DNA of 64,000 nucleotides from Ignavibacteria bacterium (GTDB lineage: Bacteria > Bacteroidota > Ignavibacteria > Ignavibacteriales > SURF-24). The notes below the pieces were generated by a model. That model ran no database searches. It was not told where the DNA came from and was given only the letters and a program-made list of their open reading frames with translations. Positions 1 to 8,328 of the stretch are shown here, piece by piece. The DNA lies in the NCBI GenBank assembly GCA_025612375.1, contig JAAXKN010000005.1, positions 62,001 through 126,000 on the forward strand. Reading direction: 5' to 3'. Both the position numbers and the translations under genes were made by a program. Position 1 is the stretch's first letter; every line of letters starts with the position of its first letter.

Positions 1-170
1 TCGTAGTTTTTCTCCCTTACCCAGGTGCCTGTAGCCTTGAAGGTTTTTGACTTTGCCTGAATCTTGGCAAAATCGGCTTCATACTGCACGTTTGTCTGTG
101 TAAAGAGGTATATCATTACGCCCAGGAAAACTACAATAATAGCACCGCCGAACATATATTTATTTTTCAT
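1..170 (-). CDS. ccmE: Cytochrome c maturation heme chaperone CcmE (partial, cut by left edge)
   Basis: The gene begins with ATG at position 170 and runs off the left edge, so only about 56 N-terminal residues are present. The start MKNKYMFGGA is followed by one hydrophobic membrane segment (about residues 7-24), then a soluble part containing TFKATGTWV, as in the periplasmic heme-binding OB-fold of CcmE. In this family CcmE receives heme from CcmC and passes it to the cytochrome c ligation machinery. The heme-binding histidine region lies outside the window. It starts 2 bases after the stop of the small CcmD-like gene and is last in a leftward ccmA-B-C-D-E order, which supports the call strongly. 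Confidence 0.85.
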   Translation of the reverse strand, partial: MKNKYMFGGAIIVVFLGVMIYLFTQTNVQYEADFAKIQAKSKTFKATGTWVREKNY

Positions 171-172
171 AT

Positions 173-325
173 TTAAGCCTTACTCCCTTTAATTTCCTTT
201 TCAATCTGCTTAATTCGCTTATCCATGCTGGACAAAAATAAAAAGATTCCGACCCAAATGACAAGGACAATAAACAGTACTATGTAGATGGAGTTTGTTT
301 CCAGGAATTTATATAGACTTTCCAA
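173..325 (-). CDS. ccmD: CcmD-like small membrane protein, TTG start
   Basis: A 50-residue reading frame sits between ccmC and ccmE. It opens with TTG at 325, preceded six bases upstream by a GAGGT ribosome binding site. The product starts (M)ESLYKFLETN, has a single membrane helix (about residues 12-31), then a charged coiled tail rich in Lys and Glu (DKRIKQIEKEIKG). Size, one-helix topology, basic tail and position all match CcmD, which holds CcmC and CcmE with the CcmAB transporter. Its start lies about 8 bases after the ccmC stop and its stop 2 bases before the ccmE start, so the genes are probably translated as a unit. CcmD sequences are poorly conserved, so context carries much of the call. 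Confidence 0.8.
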   Translation of the reverse strand: MESLYKFLETNSIYIVLFIVLVIWVGIFLFLSSMDKRIKQIEKEIKGSKA

Positions 326-333
326 AATTTACC

Positions 334-1032
334 TCAAAGTATGTTTTTAGTTAGTTTATCTTTATAGATAATTGATTTGTAGTTAAGCGTCCACATCCAG
401 AAGAACAGTATCGTAAAGGCAACAAGCGAAGTAAAGAAAACTATCATCATATTGCCGTTCATTTTGAAATTGACTACCGGACCGGCATTAGTGTCGTTGG
501 CGCTGCCCGGATGAAGGCCGGTCATGATCCTGGGCATTATAAAGATAAAAAACGGAACCGTAACAAAAGCAATAATTGAATACACGGCTGAAAGCGCTGC
601 TCTTTTCTCCTCCACCTCAATTGCACTTCTGAGGGCAAAGAAGGCACCATAAATTAAAAGCAGCATAAATATGCTCGTTTCTCTCGGATCCCAGTTCCAG
701 TAGCTGCCCCAGTTGAACTTGGCCCATATGGAGCCTGTAACTGTAGCCAGAATGCAGAACATAATTCCTATCTGCGCTGCGGCAATGGCTTTTGCATCGT
801 CATCGAGGTCCTTGTTTTTCAGGTATTTTATGGAGTAAACTGTAGAGACCAGGAATGCGACCACCGTAAGCCAGGCCGTTGGGACGTGAAAGAATATAAT
901 TTTGGCCTTTTCTTCCAGACCCGGAATAATCGGGAACTGGTACCAGGCAGCAGGATTCTCAACAATTGGAAAGGAAATTCCCGCGATTATAACAAAAAGC
1001 ATCAACAGAAAAAGGACGGTTTTCCAAATCAT
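334..1032 (-). CDS. ccmC: Heme exporter/handling protein CcmC
   Basis: This 232-residue inner-membrane protein has six predicted helices and the tryptophan-rich motif WGSYWNWDPRE at about residues 108-118. That is the heme-binding WWD signature of the CcmC/CcsA heme-handling family. Conserved histidines stand in FFHVP (residue 49) and in MTGLHPG near the last helix, as expected for axial heme ligands. CcmC loads heme covalently onto CcmE. The length is normal for CcmC and shorter than the related CcmF. It lies 31 bases after the ccmB stop and just before ccmD, in one transcription unit. Confidence 0.95.
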   Translation of the reverse strand: MIWKTVLFLLMLFVIIAGISFPIVENPAAWYQFPIIPGLEEKAKIIFFHVPTAWLTVVAFLVSTVYSIKYLKNKDLDDDAKAIAAAQIGIMFCILATVTGSIWAKFNWGSYWNWDPRETSIFMLLLIYGAFFALRSAIEVEEKRAALSAVYSIIAFVTVPFFIFIMPRIMTGLHPGSANDTNAGPVVNFKMNGNMMIVFFTSLVAFTILFFWMWTLNYKSIIYKDKLTKNIL

Positions 1033-1063
1033 ATTTAATTCCGATATTTTGTCTTTAAATATA

Positions 1064-1723
1064 CTAATCTTTCCAAATAAAATCGAACAGCAGGTAAGAG
1101 GCTGTCAGTATTACCACATCATAACAGACAAGAACGGTTAACTCTACCATTGATTCCCCAATTACCGTGCCATCAATTGCAAACTTGGTCAGCTCCAGCA
1201 AAATTAAAATAAGGGGTAATAATATAGGAAATGAAAGAACCGGGTATAAAGTTCCTTTGGAGCCGGTCTTTGCAATAATTGCCGCAATAATTGTTGAGGC
1301 GGCTGCAATGCCGATGTTCCCAAGGACAAATGCCAGCAAGAACAGGGCAAAGTTCCTTATAATAAAGGAATCAAAAAGCGCGGAATATAACAAGGCTATT
1401 ACTAAATTCATTGCAAAGACAAGAATTAAATTGAAAAGCAGCTTGCCTGAGAATATGGTGTTAGGAGAGGCTATGAGGTGAAGGGTCAGGACTGTGCCCC
1501 TTTCCTCTTCTGAAACAAAGGCGCGCGACAGGCCCGACATGGCCGAAAAGAAGATTACGACCCAGAAAAGCCCCCCTGTTAAGGTCTCCGAGATCTTTTC
1601 ACTCCCGATTGAGAACAGTATTACGCTAATTGTAACCAGTATGAACATGACGAGGGCATTTATGGCATAACGGGTCCTGAGTTCAGAATGCAGGTCTTTC
1701 TTAAAAAGAGCAAATGATTTCAT
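1064..1723 (-). CDS. ccmB: Heme exporter membrane subunit CcmB
   Basis: A 219-residue membrane protein with about six helices, beginning MKSFALFKKDLHSELRTRY. The open frame continues upstream to 1903, but that extension is basic, unlike CcmB, and lies inside ccmA. The ATG at 1723, 13 bases after the ccmA stop, is therefore the better start. CcmB is the permease partner of the CcmA ATPase in the CcmABCD complex that releases holo-CcmE. The EEERGT segment after the second helix is typical of the family. Position between ccmA and ccmC supports the name. Confidence 0.93.
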   Translation of the reverse strand: MKSFALFKKDLHSELRTRYAINALVMFILVTISVILFSIGSEKISETLTGGLFWVVIFFSAMSGLSRAFVSEEERGTVLTLHLIASPNTIFSGKLLFNLILVFAMNLVIALLYSALFDSFIIRNFALFLLAFVLGNIGIAAASTIIAAIIAKTGSKGTLYPVLSFPILLPLILILLELTKFAIDGTVIGESMVELTVLVCYDVVILTASYLLFDFIWKD

Positions 1724-1736
1724 TTGTATGTAAATT

Positions 1737-2378
1737 TTATTTTGAATTGTTTTTATAGTTTTCAAGCTGAAGAACGCTTTTGCAGAGCGCAAGGTCGCTT
1801 TCCTCATTTGATGCAATAAGCACCACGGCAGACGCGCTTTCAGCCTCAATAAGCTTATAAACCGTATCCTTGCCCGCAGAATCCAGGTTTGAGGTCGGTT
1901 CATCGAGCACCAGGAGCTTCGGGCTGTGCATGAGGGCGAAGATATATTTAAGGCGCTGCTTCATGCCGGAGGAATAAGCCTTAACCTCGTCGAGCCTACG
2001 GTCGTAAAGGAGGAAAGCGTTAAAAAGGTAGTCAATTCTCTCTTTATTATACTCAACGCCGCGTATATTGGCAAAATGGCGCAGGTTTTCCTCGGCGCTG
2101 AACTCGTCGTAGAGTACAAGGTAAGGGGCTACAAAACCTATATAATCGTGAAGTTTTTCAACCGGTATCTTACTGCCCCCATTAAGGTGTGAAATTGTCC
2201 CTTTGGATGGTCCCAGTATGCCTGTTATAATTTTAACCAGTGTAGATTTTCCGCTGCCGTTATGGCCGGCAATACCGAATGTGCCCTGGTTTTCGAATGA
2301 AAAATTAACGTCCTTAAAAATTAACCTTCTTCCGAATGTTTTGCCCACAGCCTCGGCTGTCAGTTGGTAATCACTCAT
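1737..2378 (-). CDS. ccmA: Heme exporter ATP-binding subunit CcmA
   Basis: A 213-residue ABC ATPase. Walker A is GHNGSGKST at residues 38-46, the signature is SSGMKQR at 136-142 and Walker B is LLVLDE at 155-160, followed by the D-loop SNLD. CcmA supplies ATP hydrolysis for the CcmAB step in which heme-loaded CcmE is released. Assignment as CcmA rather than another small ABC ATPase rests on its short length and its neighbours CcmB and CcmC. Its ATG overlaps the stop codon of the upstream metalloprotease gene by 8 bases (2371-2378), so the two are probably co-transcribed. Confidence 0.92.
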   Translation of the reverse strand: MSDYQLTAEAVGKTFGRRLIFKDVNFSFENQGTFGIAGHNGSGKSTLVKIITGILGPSKGTISHLNGGSKIPVEKLHDYIGFVAPYLVLYDEFSAEENLRHFANIRGVEYNKERIDYLFNAFLLYDRRLDEVKAYSSGMKQRLKYIFALMHSPKLLVLDEPTSNLDSAGKDTVYKLIEAESASAVVLIASNEESDLALCKSVLQLENYKNNSK

Positions 2379-4137
2379 TTTGAATTACTATTTTCCCTTT
2401 CTTCAGGTTTCCCTCTGAATCAGTAACAAAAAAATAAACTCCCGAAGGCAGGCGCCTTTCTTTGGAATCTTTGCCATCCCACTGCAGTGTATAAGAGTCG
2501 TACATAGGGATAATATTCTTATTGCCCGAAAATACTAAATCCATGCTTGAAGTAAAAATGATAAGAGAGGCCGAGTTCAGTTTATTTGGGGTTACCGGGA
2601 GGTAAACATACTGGTTTTTGCTGTAATTAAAAGGATTTGGGAAAGCAAAATCCAGTTCCGCGACTGAAAATGTACCGCCGCCGGCCGGGTTATTGTTGAA
2701 AATATCGCTTTCGAGGAAAATGTCTGGATTTTCGGCGCTGAGATTGAAATAGTAGTTATTTGCCACCTTATTTGCGCCCGGAGCCGCGTAATTGTAGAAG
2801 GTCAGCCTTGCATTTTCCGTTATGTCGGGCGCGCCGGAGGTATTATCCTGGTTTGTAAGAGCGCTTTGAATATCCCCGTTGGTCAGAATTATTACCGTGG
2901 TGTCAATTGTCTGTCCATTATCGGCAAGAAAGCGGACGAAGTTATTGGAAACCGGATCTGTAAAAAGGTCCACCATCTGCTCGCTTCCCGTAAGTGTAAG
3001 TGAGTAGTTGGGTTTGAGTACGGGATAATTTGCAGATTCTTTGAAGTACTTATCGGGCTTAGCCCTGTAGCCCGTAAAAAATGTCCAGCTGCCGAAAGTA
3101 TTCAGCGCCTGCTTTAAGGATGAGCGGTGGCTGGCCAGGGCGGTATTCATAGCCTTAAGGCTCGCTTCGTGGTTAAAGTTTTCCCATTCCTCCCTAATAA
3201 TATCCTTTCCAAAACCGTAATGCTGGAAGAGCATCCAGAGAACTGTTGTATATGTCTGGTTGCCGGTATACAGATAAAAAGGCTTATCGGGCTGGTTGAA
3301 GTAGGTTCTGAGGTACTGGTAGTAGTCCTCCACATCATCAAAGACCAGTTCTTCCATTGCGGAGGATGTGCCCTCGTAGAAATAGATATCCTTGTCCTGC
3401 ATGAGGGCGTTATAATTTCCCAGCTGTATTGCATGGTTGAGCTCATGTGCAGCCGTAACATAAAGTCCTTTCACTCCTGAGGAATAGTAATGTTCGCTCC
3501 GGTTGAAATCGTTGTCAATTACCATGTAGCTTGTAACCGTCATTCCCCTGGAATCCAGGGCCTCACCGGTCTGTGTGTAGCCGTAATCGGGAATATCCAT
3601 AATATAAACGTCATATAGGTTATCGCCCCCGGCCCCGTTATCCGAAGGAGGAGGAAGGAAGCCCAGGTAATTCACCTCATAATTATATGCCGAATCCATG
3701 GCAAAGGCCACCCGGCTGATGTTTTGCATGACTGAAAGCGATGAATCGTAGGCTGGAATGCTGTCGCCTGTGGTGTTAAAATGGATCCTGAAAAATCCCG
3801 ACGGCGATACAATGCTCCTCTGGAGCACGGGGCGGTCCTCAAGAAGTTTTTTAAGTACAATTTTCTGTCCTGAAGAAAAGCTATTGAGGTTATTGCGCAC
3901 CGCGGCCATAAGTGAAAACCCGCATTTACCCGGAACTTCACCTTTCTGCGTCATTGTCTGGCCCGGTCTACCCGCCGGAGGAATCATGTTCTGCATCCCC
4001 CTCAGGCCCAGATAAGCATTGTAAAGAGAATCCAGATTAGGCTTTACGCTGTTCTCCTGCGCCATCAAAGGCTGGATGCAGCATGTAAAAAGAAGCAGGC
4101 ATGCCGCTATCAGGGCAGTTCTTTTATTGTCACGCAT
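2371..4137 (-). CDS. Secreted zinc metalloprotease-like protein with type IX-like sorting domain
   Basis: A 588-residue exported protein. The N-terminus carries a signal peptide (cleavage probably after MAQ, residue 27). A zinc-protease motif HELNH lies at 231-235, with a glutamate at 255 in YFYEGTSSAMEE that could be the third zinc ligand, giving a gluzincin-like arrangement. The last ~95 residues start with AFPNPFN and end in a beta-rich module (PSGVYFFV, GKIVIQNE) resembling the C-terminal sorting domain of type IX secretion substrates. It resembles the MXAN_6640-type putative metalloproteases, but the substrate is unknown. It overlaps the upstream FG-GAP gene by 28 bases and the downstream ccmA by 8. 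Confidence 0.75.
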   Translation of the reverse strand: MRDNKRTALIAACLLLFTCCIQPLMAQENSVKPNLDSLYNAYLGLRGMQNMIPPAGRPGQTMTQKGEVPGKCGFSLMAAVRNNLNSFSSGQKIVLKKLLEDRPVLQRSIVSPSGFFRIHFNTTGDSIPAYDSSLSVMQNISRVAFAMDSAYNYEVNYLGFLPPPSDNGAGGDNLYDVYIMDIPDYGYTQTGEALDSRGMTVTSYMVIDNDFNRSEHYYSSGVKGLYVTAAHELNHAIQLGNYNALMQDKDIYFYEGTSSAMEELVFDDVEDYYQYLRTYFNQPDKPFYLYTGNQTYTTVLWMLFQHYGFGKDIIREEWENFNHEASLKAMNTALASHRSSLKQALNTFGSWTFFTGYRAKPDKYFKESANYPVLKPNYSLTLTGSEQMVDLFTDPVSNNFVRFLADNGQTIDTTVIILTNGDIQSALTNQDNTSGAPDITENARLTFYNYAAPGANKVANNYYFNLSAENPDIFLESDIFNNNPAGGGTFSVAELDFAFPNPFNYSKNQYVYLPVTPNKLNSASLIIFTSSMDLVFSGNKNIIPMYDSYTLQWDGKDSKERRLPSGVYFFVTDSEGNLKKGKIVIQNE

Positions 4138-6272
4138 TTTTCACTCTTATCCGCATAAACGAAGTGGTACTTCCTGAAGTTCATGTTTTTCACAAAATAG
4201 CTTTCAACATCCCCGGCCTCAATAAGCCTGGTTGTAAGAAGGATTCCGGACTTATTTAATACATCCAGTTTTTCTAAAGTTCTGTCGGCATCATTATAGA
4301 CCAGAAGTTTTTTCAGGCCGTTGAACCGGACTTCCCCGAGAGAGAGCATATTGCTGTTTCTGATCTTAAAGGCTGAAAAACTCCCCTTAAGCTTAAACTT
4401 TACGTTCTTATTTATGTTTGAAATAAAAGCATAATAATTATTACTATCAAATATAAAATTTGCCGAGCTGCCCTCATCCTGGTTGAGTATATCGCCCGTA
4501 ATCCAGGCAGGCACCTTTGACTTCAGGGTAAACTCATTCAGGTATTTCTGCTGCTTCAGCTCCCTGTCGAGGATTAGCTTCTTAAAATAAAAGCAGCCTT
4601 TCCCCTCTTTCCAGTAGAAGATGGAAAAAGGGCTGTACTGGTCTATTTTAGCGTCAGCCGTTCCGGTTTCCAGTGTCTTTGAGATAAGAGATGCATATTT
4701 ATAGTTAACGTAGTCAAACACCTCAAGCCTGAGGTTTCCGTTACTGATAAGCGCGGCGAAAAGCTTCGTTCTGTCTGCCCCCTGGCCGTCAATTGCCTTA
4801 AGGTCAAAGATGGGGCCGGCAGCGTAAAAGTTATTTTTTGAAATGCGGTTATACTTAAAGTTTACGGTAACAGCCTGAATGAGGCGCTTACCCCTTGTGT
4901 AGCAGTAAAATGTCTTCTCATAAGTTTTCTTATCGTATATCTCCAGATTTGTACACGCCTCCACAAGATCGACAGAATAATAATGCGAAGGGATGCCGCT
5001 CTTGTCCCTTAGCATTATGTTTAGTGCCGGGCGGAAGCGGTCAACGGCGCAGAGGTCGATGATGTCATTGTTCCCGGCGTCAAAATAAGAAATATCCGAA
5101 GGGGAGGCTCCAAGCGACAGGCTTACGTTATCCTTAATTACGCTTAAGCTGCTGATAAGGTACAATTTGCCACCGGAGTCCAGGGACAACAGCCCTGTAA
5201 GAAACTTACTGTAATATGGTGCTATATGGGATATCCCTTGCCGGGCGAGGTAATTTATCTCCCTGAAGAAAGAACCGTTTTCCCTGGAAAAGGCCGCAGA
5301 TACCACTGAACGGCTCCTGTCCAGGTAGGCGATGTCGTTAAGTCCGTCGCGGTTGAAGTCGGAGATTACAACCTCATCGGGCCTGAAATCTGTTGCTATG
5401 GTCTGTGTCTTGTTAAATGAGGAGACATAATCGCCATAAAGAATATAAATCCCGTTTCCCTGCACAGCAATAATATCCTGCAGCCCGTCCAGGTTGAAGT
5501 CGTAGGCAAGCAAAGAAGTGATCTTTCCGCGCCCTTTCATTTCACGGGCTTCATAGAACTCACCCCTGGAATTGTTATAAAGGAATTTCAGCGAGTTGGT
5601 TACAAGCTCTACAGCTATTATGTCCGGGTATGAGTCGTGATTTAAGTCGGTCCAGACGGCATGCGAATAGATCTTTCCATTCAGAATCTTTTTTTCCCTG
5701 AGGCGCCCCTGATTCCTGTAGATAATTGAAAGCCCGTTAAAGGCCTCGCCGTATAAAAGGATCTCCTCATGCCCGTCGGAATTTATGTCCATAAGGCTCA
5801 TGCCACCTGGATAAGAATCGAGCCTCAGTTCAGAGAGGATATTCGGGCTGCCGGAATTGGAGAAATTAAGAAGGCCCGCAATTCTGTTTTTCCTGGAAAT
5901 AAAGGCGCAGAGTGTGCCTGGCAGGTTTTTGTCAATCGGTTCAATAAAAGATATTTCATTTTTCAGGCGGCTCGTTTTGCCCGGCTTAAATGAGCCTTCG
6001 GCCTGGCCTGCGAAGGTAAAAATTTCTTTTTTAAGGGGATCGAACATGGCAAGGTCGGTGTAAGCATCGCCATTAAAGCTAAGTGAGGCAAAGCTGTGGA
6101 AGCCTTCGCGGACAGGAAAGCTCTGATACCTGCAGAAGCCATTTACCGGGATCTGGGCATTTACCGGAACAAGGAAATATCCTGCAAGTAAAAGGCTAAT
6201 TGCTGTTAAGGTTACGCGTCTTAAGTCTATTTTCCCTTCTGTGTAAAGCTTCATTGTAGCGGCGTATTTCAT
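4110..6272 (-). CDS. Exported FG-GAP/VCBS repeat beta-propeller protein
   Basis: A 720-residue protein with a long N-terminal signal segment (hydrophobic stretch ending near VPVNAQ, residue 40). Repeats of the type D-x-N-x-D-G, such as DINSDGHEEILL, DLNHDSYPDI, DFNLDGLQDI and DFNRDGLNDI, recur about every 45-60 residues. They are the calcium-binding loops of FG-GAP/VCBS beta-propeller blades. It has no obvious sorting domain at the C-terminus. Two starts are possible, ATG at 6272 (chosen) or ATG at 6254. Both overlap the 3' end of the thioesterase gene, and the gene's own end overlaps the metalloprotease. Function is unknown; a surface or periplasmic binding role is an inference. Confidence 0.75.
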   Translation of the reverse strand: MKYAATMKLYTEGKIDLRRVTLTAISLLLAGYFLVPVNAQIPVNGFCRYQSFPVREGFHSFASLSFNGDAYTDLAMFDPLKKEIFTFAGQAEGSFKPGKTSRLKNEISFIEPIDKNLPGTLCAFISRKNRIAGLLNFSNSGSPNILSELRLDSYPGGMSLMDINSDGHEEILLYGEAFNGLSIIYRNQGRLREKKILNGKIYSHAVWTDLNHDSYPDIIAVELVTNSLKFLYNNSRGEFYEAREMKGRGKITSLLAYDFNLDGLQDIIAVQGNGIYILYGDYVSSFNKTQTIATDFRPDEVVISDFNRDGLNDIAYLDRSRSVVSAAFSRENGSFFREINYLARQGISHIAPYYSKFLTGLLSLDSGGKLYLISSLSVIKDNVSLSLGASPSDISYFDAGNNDIIDLCAVDRFRPALNIMLRDKSGIPSHYYSVDLVEACTNLEIYDKKTYEKTFYCYTRGKRLIQAVTVNFKYNRISKNNFYAAGPIFDLKAIDGQGADRTKLFAALISNGNLRLEVFDYVNYKYASLISKTLETGTADAKIDQYSPFSIFYWKEGKGCFYFKKLILDRELKQQKYLNEFTLKSKVPAWITGDILNQDEGSSANFIFDSNNYYAFISNINKNVKFKLKGSFSAFKIRNSNMLSLGEVRFNGLKKLLVYNDADRTLEKLDVLNKSGILLTTRLIEAGDVESYFVKNMNFRKYHFVYADKSEKCVTIKELP

Positions 6273-6678
6273 CTTCAGTTTCCGGAATAACCTTAACGGC
6301 CTTTACGGGTCTTACCTCCTCGTCGACAGAAACAAAAGTCAGGTATGCGGAATTTGCGTGCACCCTGGTTCCTTTTCTGAAGCTTTCGGCAAAAACCTCA
6401 ACCTGGATTTCGAGTGAAGTATTAAAAACCCTGTTGACGCAGGCAGTTAAAGTTACGGCATCACCAAGTTTTATAGGGTGGTGAAAATCTATTCTGTCAA
6501 CCGAGGCGGTAACGCATACCCTGTTGGTATGTTTTGCAGCAGACATAGCCGCACAGATATCTATCCAGTGCATAAGCTGCCCGCCCAGAAGATTGCCTAA
6601 CTGATTTGTATGATTAGGCAGGACCAGTTCGGTCATTGTTATTACAGAGTCAGAAGCCCTCTTTCCCTCAGTTCCCAT
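6196..6678 (-). CDS. Hotdog-fold acyl-CoA thioesterase (YciA/BFIT-like)
   Basis: About 160 residues forming one hotdog domain. The N-terminal motif NHTNQLGNLLGGQLMHWID resembles the helix and catalytic-site segment of hexameric acyl-CoA hydrolases of the YciA/cytosolic ACOT type, with VDRIDFHHPIKLGDAV following. The family hydrolyses acyl-CoA thioesters to free acid and CoA; the chain-length preference cannot be read. The start is uncertain. ATG at 6678 gives the usual family N-terminus. A TTG at 6693 overlapping the bamD stop would add five residues. The 3' end overlaps the FG-GAP gene by about 60-77 bases. Confidence 0.85.
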   Translation of the reverse strand: MGTEGKRASDSVITMTELVLPNHTNQLGNLLGGQLMHWIDICAAMSAAKHTNRVCVTASVDRIDFHHPIKLGDAVTLTACVNRVFNTSLEIQVEVFAESFRKGTRVHANSAYLTFVSVDEEVRPVKAVKVIPETEDEIRRYNEALHRRENRLKTRNLNSN

Positions 6679-6689
6679 TATTTTTAAGC

Positions 6690-7436
6690 TCAACCGTTTT
6701 TGTTTAAAGTTTCCTGAAGTTTCTTAACTGCCGTTACGTTTCCGTCTGAAGGATACCTCTGTAAGAAAGAGGCAATTTCCTTGAGCGCAGTCTTGTTTTC
6801 CTTGATCTGGACGAGTGTCCTGATCTTGTTATACTGTGCCGACGGGGCGTACTTGGAATCGTGATATGTATCGGTAACTATATTATAATAATAAATAGCC
6901 GCTTCGTAATATTCCATCTTTTCGTAGATTTCAGCCGTATGGAATTCCTTTTCAGCGAGTTTGTCATTCAGCTCTTTAATTTTCTTTTCAGCCTCAGGCA
7001 CCCTGGGGTCCGTGGGGAAGAAATCAATAAACGCCTGAAATTCCTCAACGCTTTTGTTTGTATAGCGCTGGTCGAGCTGAAAATCGGGAGAGAGCTTATA
7101 ATAAGATTCTGCGAGCTGGAACTGGGCCTGCGGAACAAGTTTGCTTGCCGGGATGTCTTTAATAAGGCGGCTGTATTCGTAAGCCGCAAGAATATATTCA
7201 CCTCTTTTGAAATGGCTTTCAGCTAGGTAGTACTGTGCCTGGTCTGTAACGGCGCTTCCGGGAAACTGCAGGAGGATGGCCTGGAACTCATTTATAGATT
7301 CCACATAATCGCCGTCGTTAAACAGTTTCATTGCATAGTTCAGATGTTCATCTGCGTTCATGTTTGTTGTGTTTACGGTACTTGCGCAGCCCCATAAAGC
7401 AACAGATAAAATAACCAAAGCCAAAAGTTTTTTCAT
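6690..7436 (-). CDS. bamD: Outer membrane protein assembly factor BamD
   Basis: A 248-residue lipoprotein with a short signal ending in the lipobox LWGC (Cys at residue 17). It is followed by tandem TPR-like helical repeats; segments of the form YYLAESHFKRGEY, AQFQLAESYYKL and AIYYYNIVTDTY recur about every 35-45 residues. This architecture and length match BamD, the essential lipoprotein that works with BamA in inserting beta-barrel proteins into the outer membrane. The ordering of repeats (residues 28-240) agrees with the five-TPR BamD fold. It precedes the thioesterase gene with a 3-4 base overlap or a short gap, depending on that gene's start. Confidence 0.88.
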   Translation of the reverse strand: MKKLLALVILSVALWGCASTVNTTNMNADEHLNYAMKLFNDGDYVESINEFQAILLQFPGSAVTDQAQYYLAESHFKRGEYILAAYEYSRLIKDIPASKLVPQAQFQLAESYYKLSPDFQLDQRYTNKSVEEFQAFIDFFPTDPRVPEAEKKIKELNDKLAEKEFHTAEIYEKMEYYEAAIYYYNIVTDTYHDSKYAPSAQYNKIRTLVQIKENKTALKEIASFLQRYPSDGNVTAVKKLQETLNKNG

Positions 7437-7606
7437 ATATCCAAAGTGTTGATTAGGTAATAAATAATTAACAAAATTAAAGAAAAATGCGCCATCTTCA
7501 AAGGCAAAAGTTTTTCATAGCCGAAGCCGCACAGATTATAAACCGCAGGGCACAATTAAGTTCCTGTCAAAGAATTTTTCCTCTCCTTAAAAAGAACACA
7601 GGCAAT

Positions 7607-8293
7607 CTACTTACTCCTTACGGTAAAGAACAGGTAGACCGCAACGGCGGCGGTTCCAAGGGCCACAACGGGCTCCCAAAGCGTCGAGAACAAGGGCTCG
7701 GATGGGATATTTCCCTGCGTAAAAGGGATTGAAGGGTTTTCCAGCTGGCGGATCTCATCAAAAAGAACTGTGTCCTTTACCGCAAAAGTGAAATTGTCAG
7801 TCTTTCTTACCATTCCCTCTGAAGAGAGGACGTAGCTGCCGCCAAAGGTAAAAGTTCTTTCTGCCCTGTAGCTCCCGAAGAGCCCTTGACGGAAGAGGTC
7901 TGAATAACTTACCTTTGCCCGGTCTATGGTTATGTTCAAAGAAGAGGCCAGGCTGTCGCCTGAAAGCAGGACATCTTTTCCTTCCTGCTTAAAATCCTGA
8001 ATTATTCTATTTCTGAAAACCGAATAGCCTTCGGGAATGTCGAGCCTCAGATGAAGCTTCGTGCTTTCACCGGGCAATGCTTTTATAACCTTTACAACAG
8101 AAGAATCTGCAAGTCTGTAGAAAACGTCGAGATTACTTTGGCTCTGCGAAAAGGCCTCATGGGGCATAAGCAGGCAAAAATACAGGCTTAGGGCTATAAA
8201 AGCCTTAAGCCCCTTCAATGAAAAAGTCCAAAAGAAGTTAGAATTTCCTGTTTGTACTTTCGTTCTCCTTTTATAAAAATTCATTTTACTCAC
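7607..8293 (-). CDS. Exported membrane-anchored protein of unknown function
   Basis: A 228-residue protein that I do not recognise. A basic N-terminus is followed by a hydrophobic signal (about residues 28-49, ending near EAFSQ), a soluble beta-rich domain of about 150 residues, and one C-terminal membrane helix (WEPVVALGTAAVAVYLFF) with a short basic tail. This gives a single-pass protein with its body outside the cytoplasm, or a signal-anchored one. No enzyme motif is visible. It lies 35 bases downstream of the glutamate dehydrogenase start-distal end and 170 bases upstream of bamD. An internal ATG at 8284 is an alternative start. Confidence 0.65.
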   Translation of the reverse strand: MSKMNFYKRRTKVQTGNSNFFWTFSLKGLKAFIALSLYFCLLMPHEAFSQSQSNLDVFYRLADSSVVKVIKALPGESTKLHLRLDIPEGYSVFRNRIIQDFKQEGKDVLLSGDSLASSLNITIDRAKVSYSDLFRQGLFGSYRAERTFTFGGSYVLSSEGMVRKTDNFTFAVKDTVLFDEIRQLENPSIPFTQGNIPSEPLFSTLWEPVVALGTAAVAVYLFFTVRSK

Positions 8294-8328
8294 TTTTTAA
8301 TGAAAAAGTCTTTCTGCCGGAATTATTA

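Noticed and set aside
1724-1903. N-terminal extension of CcmB
   Set aside because: The extra 60 residues are antisense-like, overlap ccmA and are not family-like; the ATG at 1723 fits.
7487-7732. Plus-strand open frame in the bamD upstream gap
   Set aside because: Overlaps the 3' end of the minus-strand gene at 7607; no ribosome binding site and no recognisable protein.
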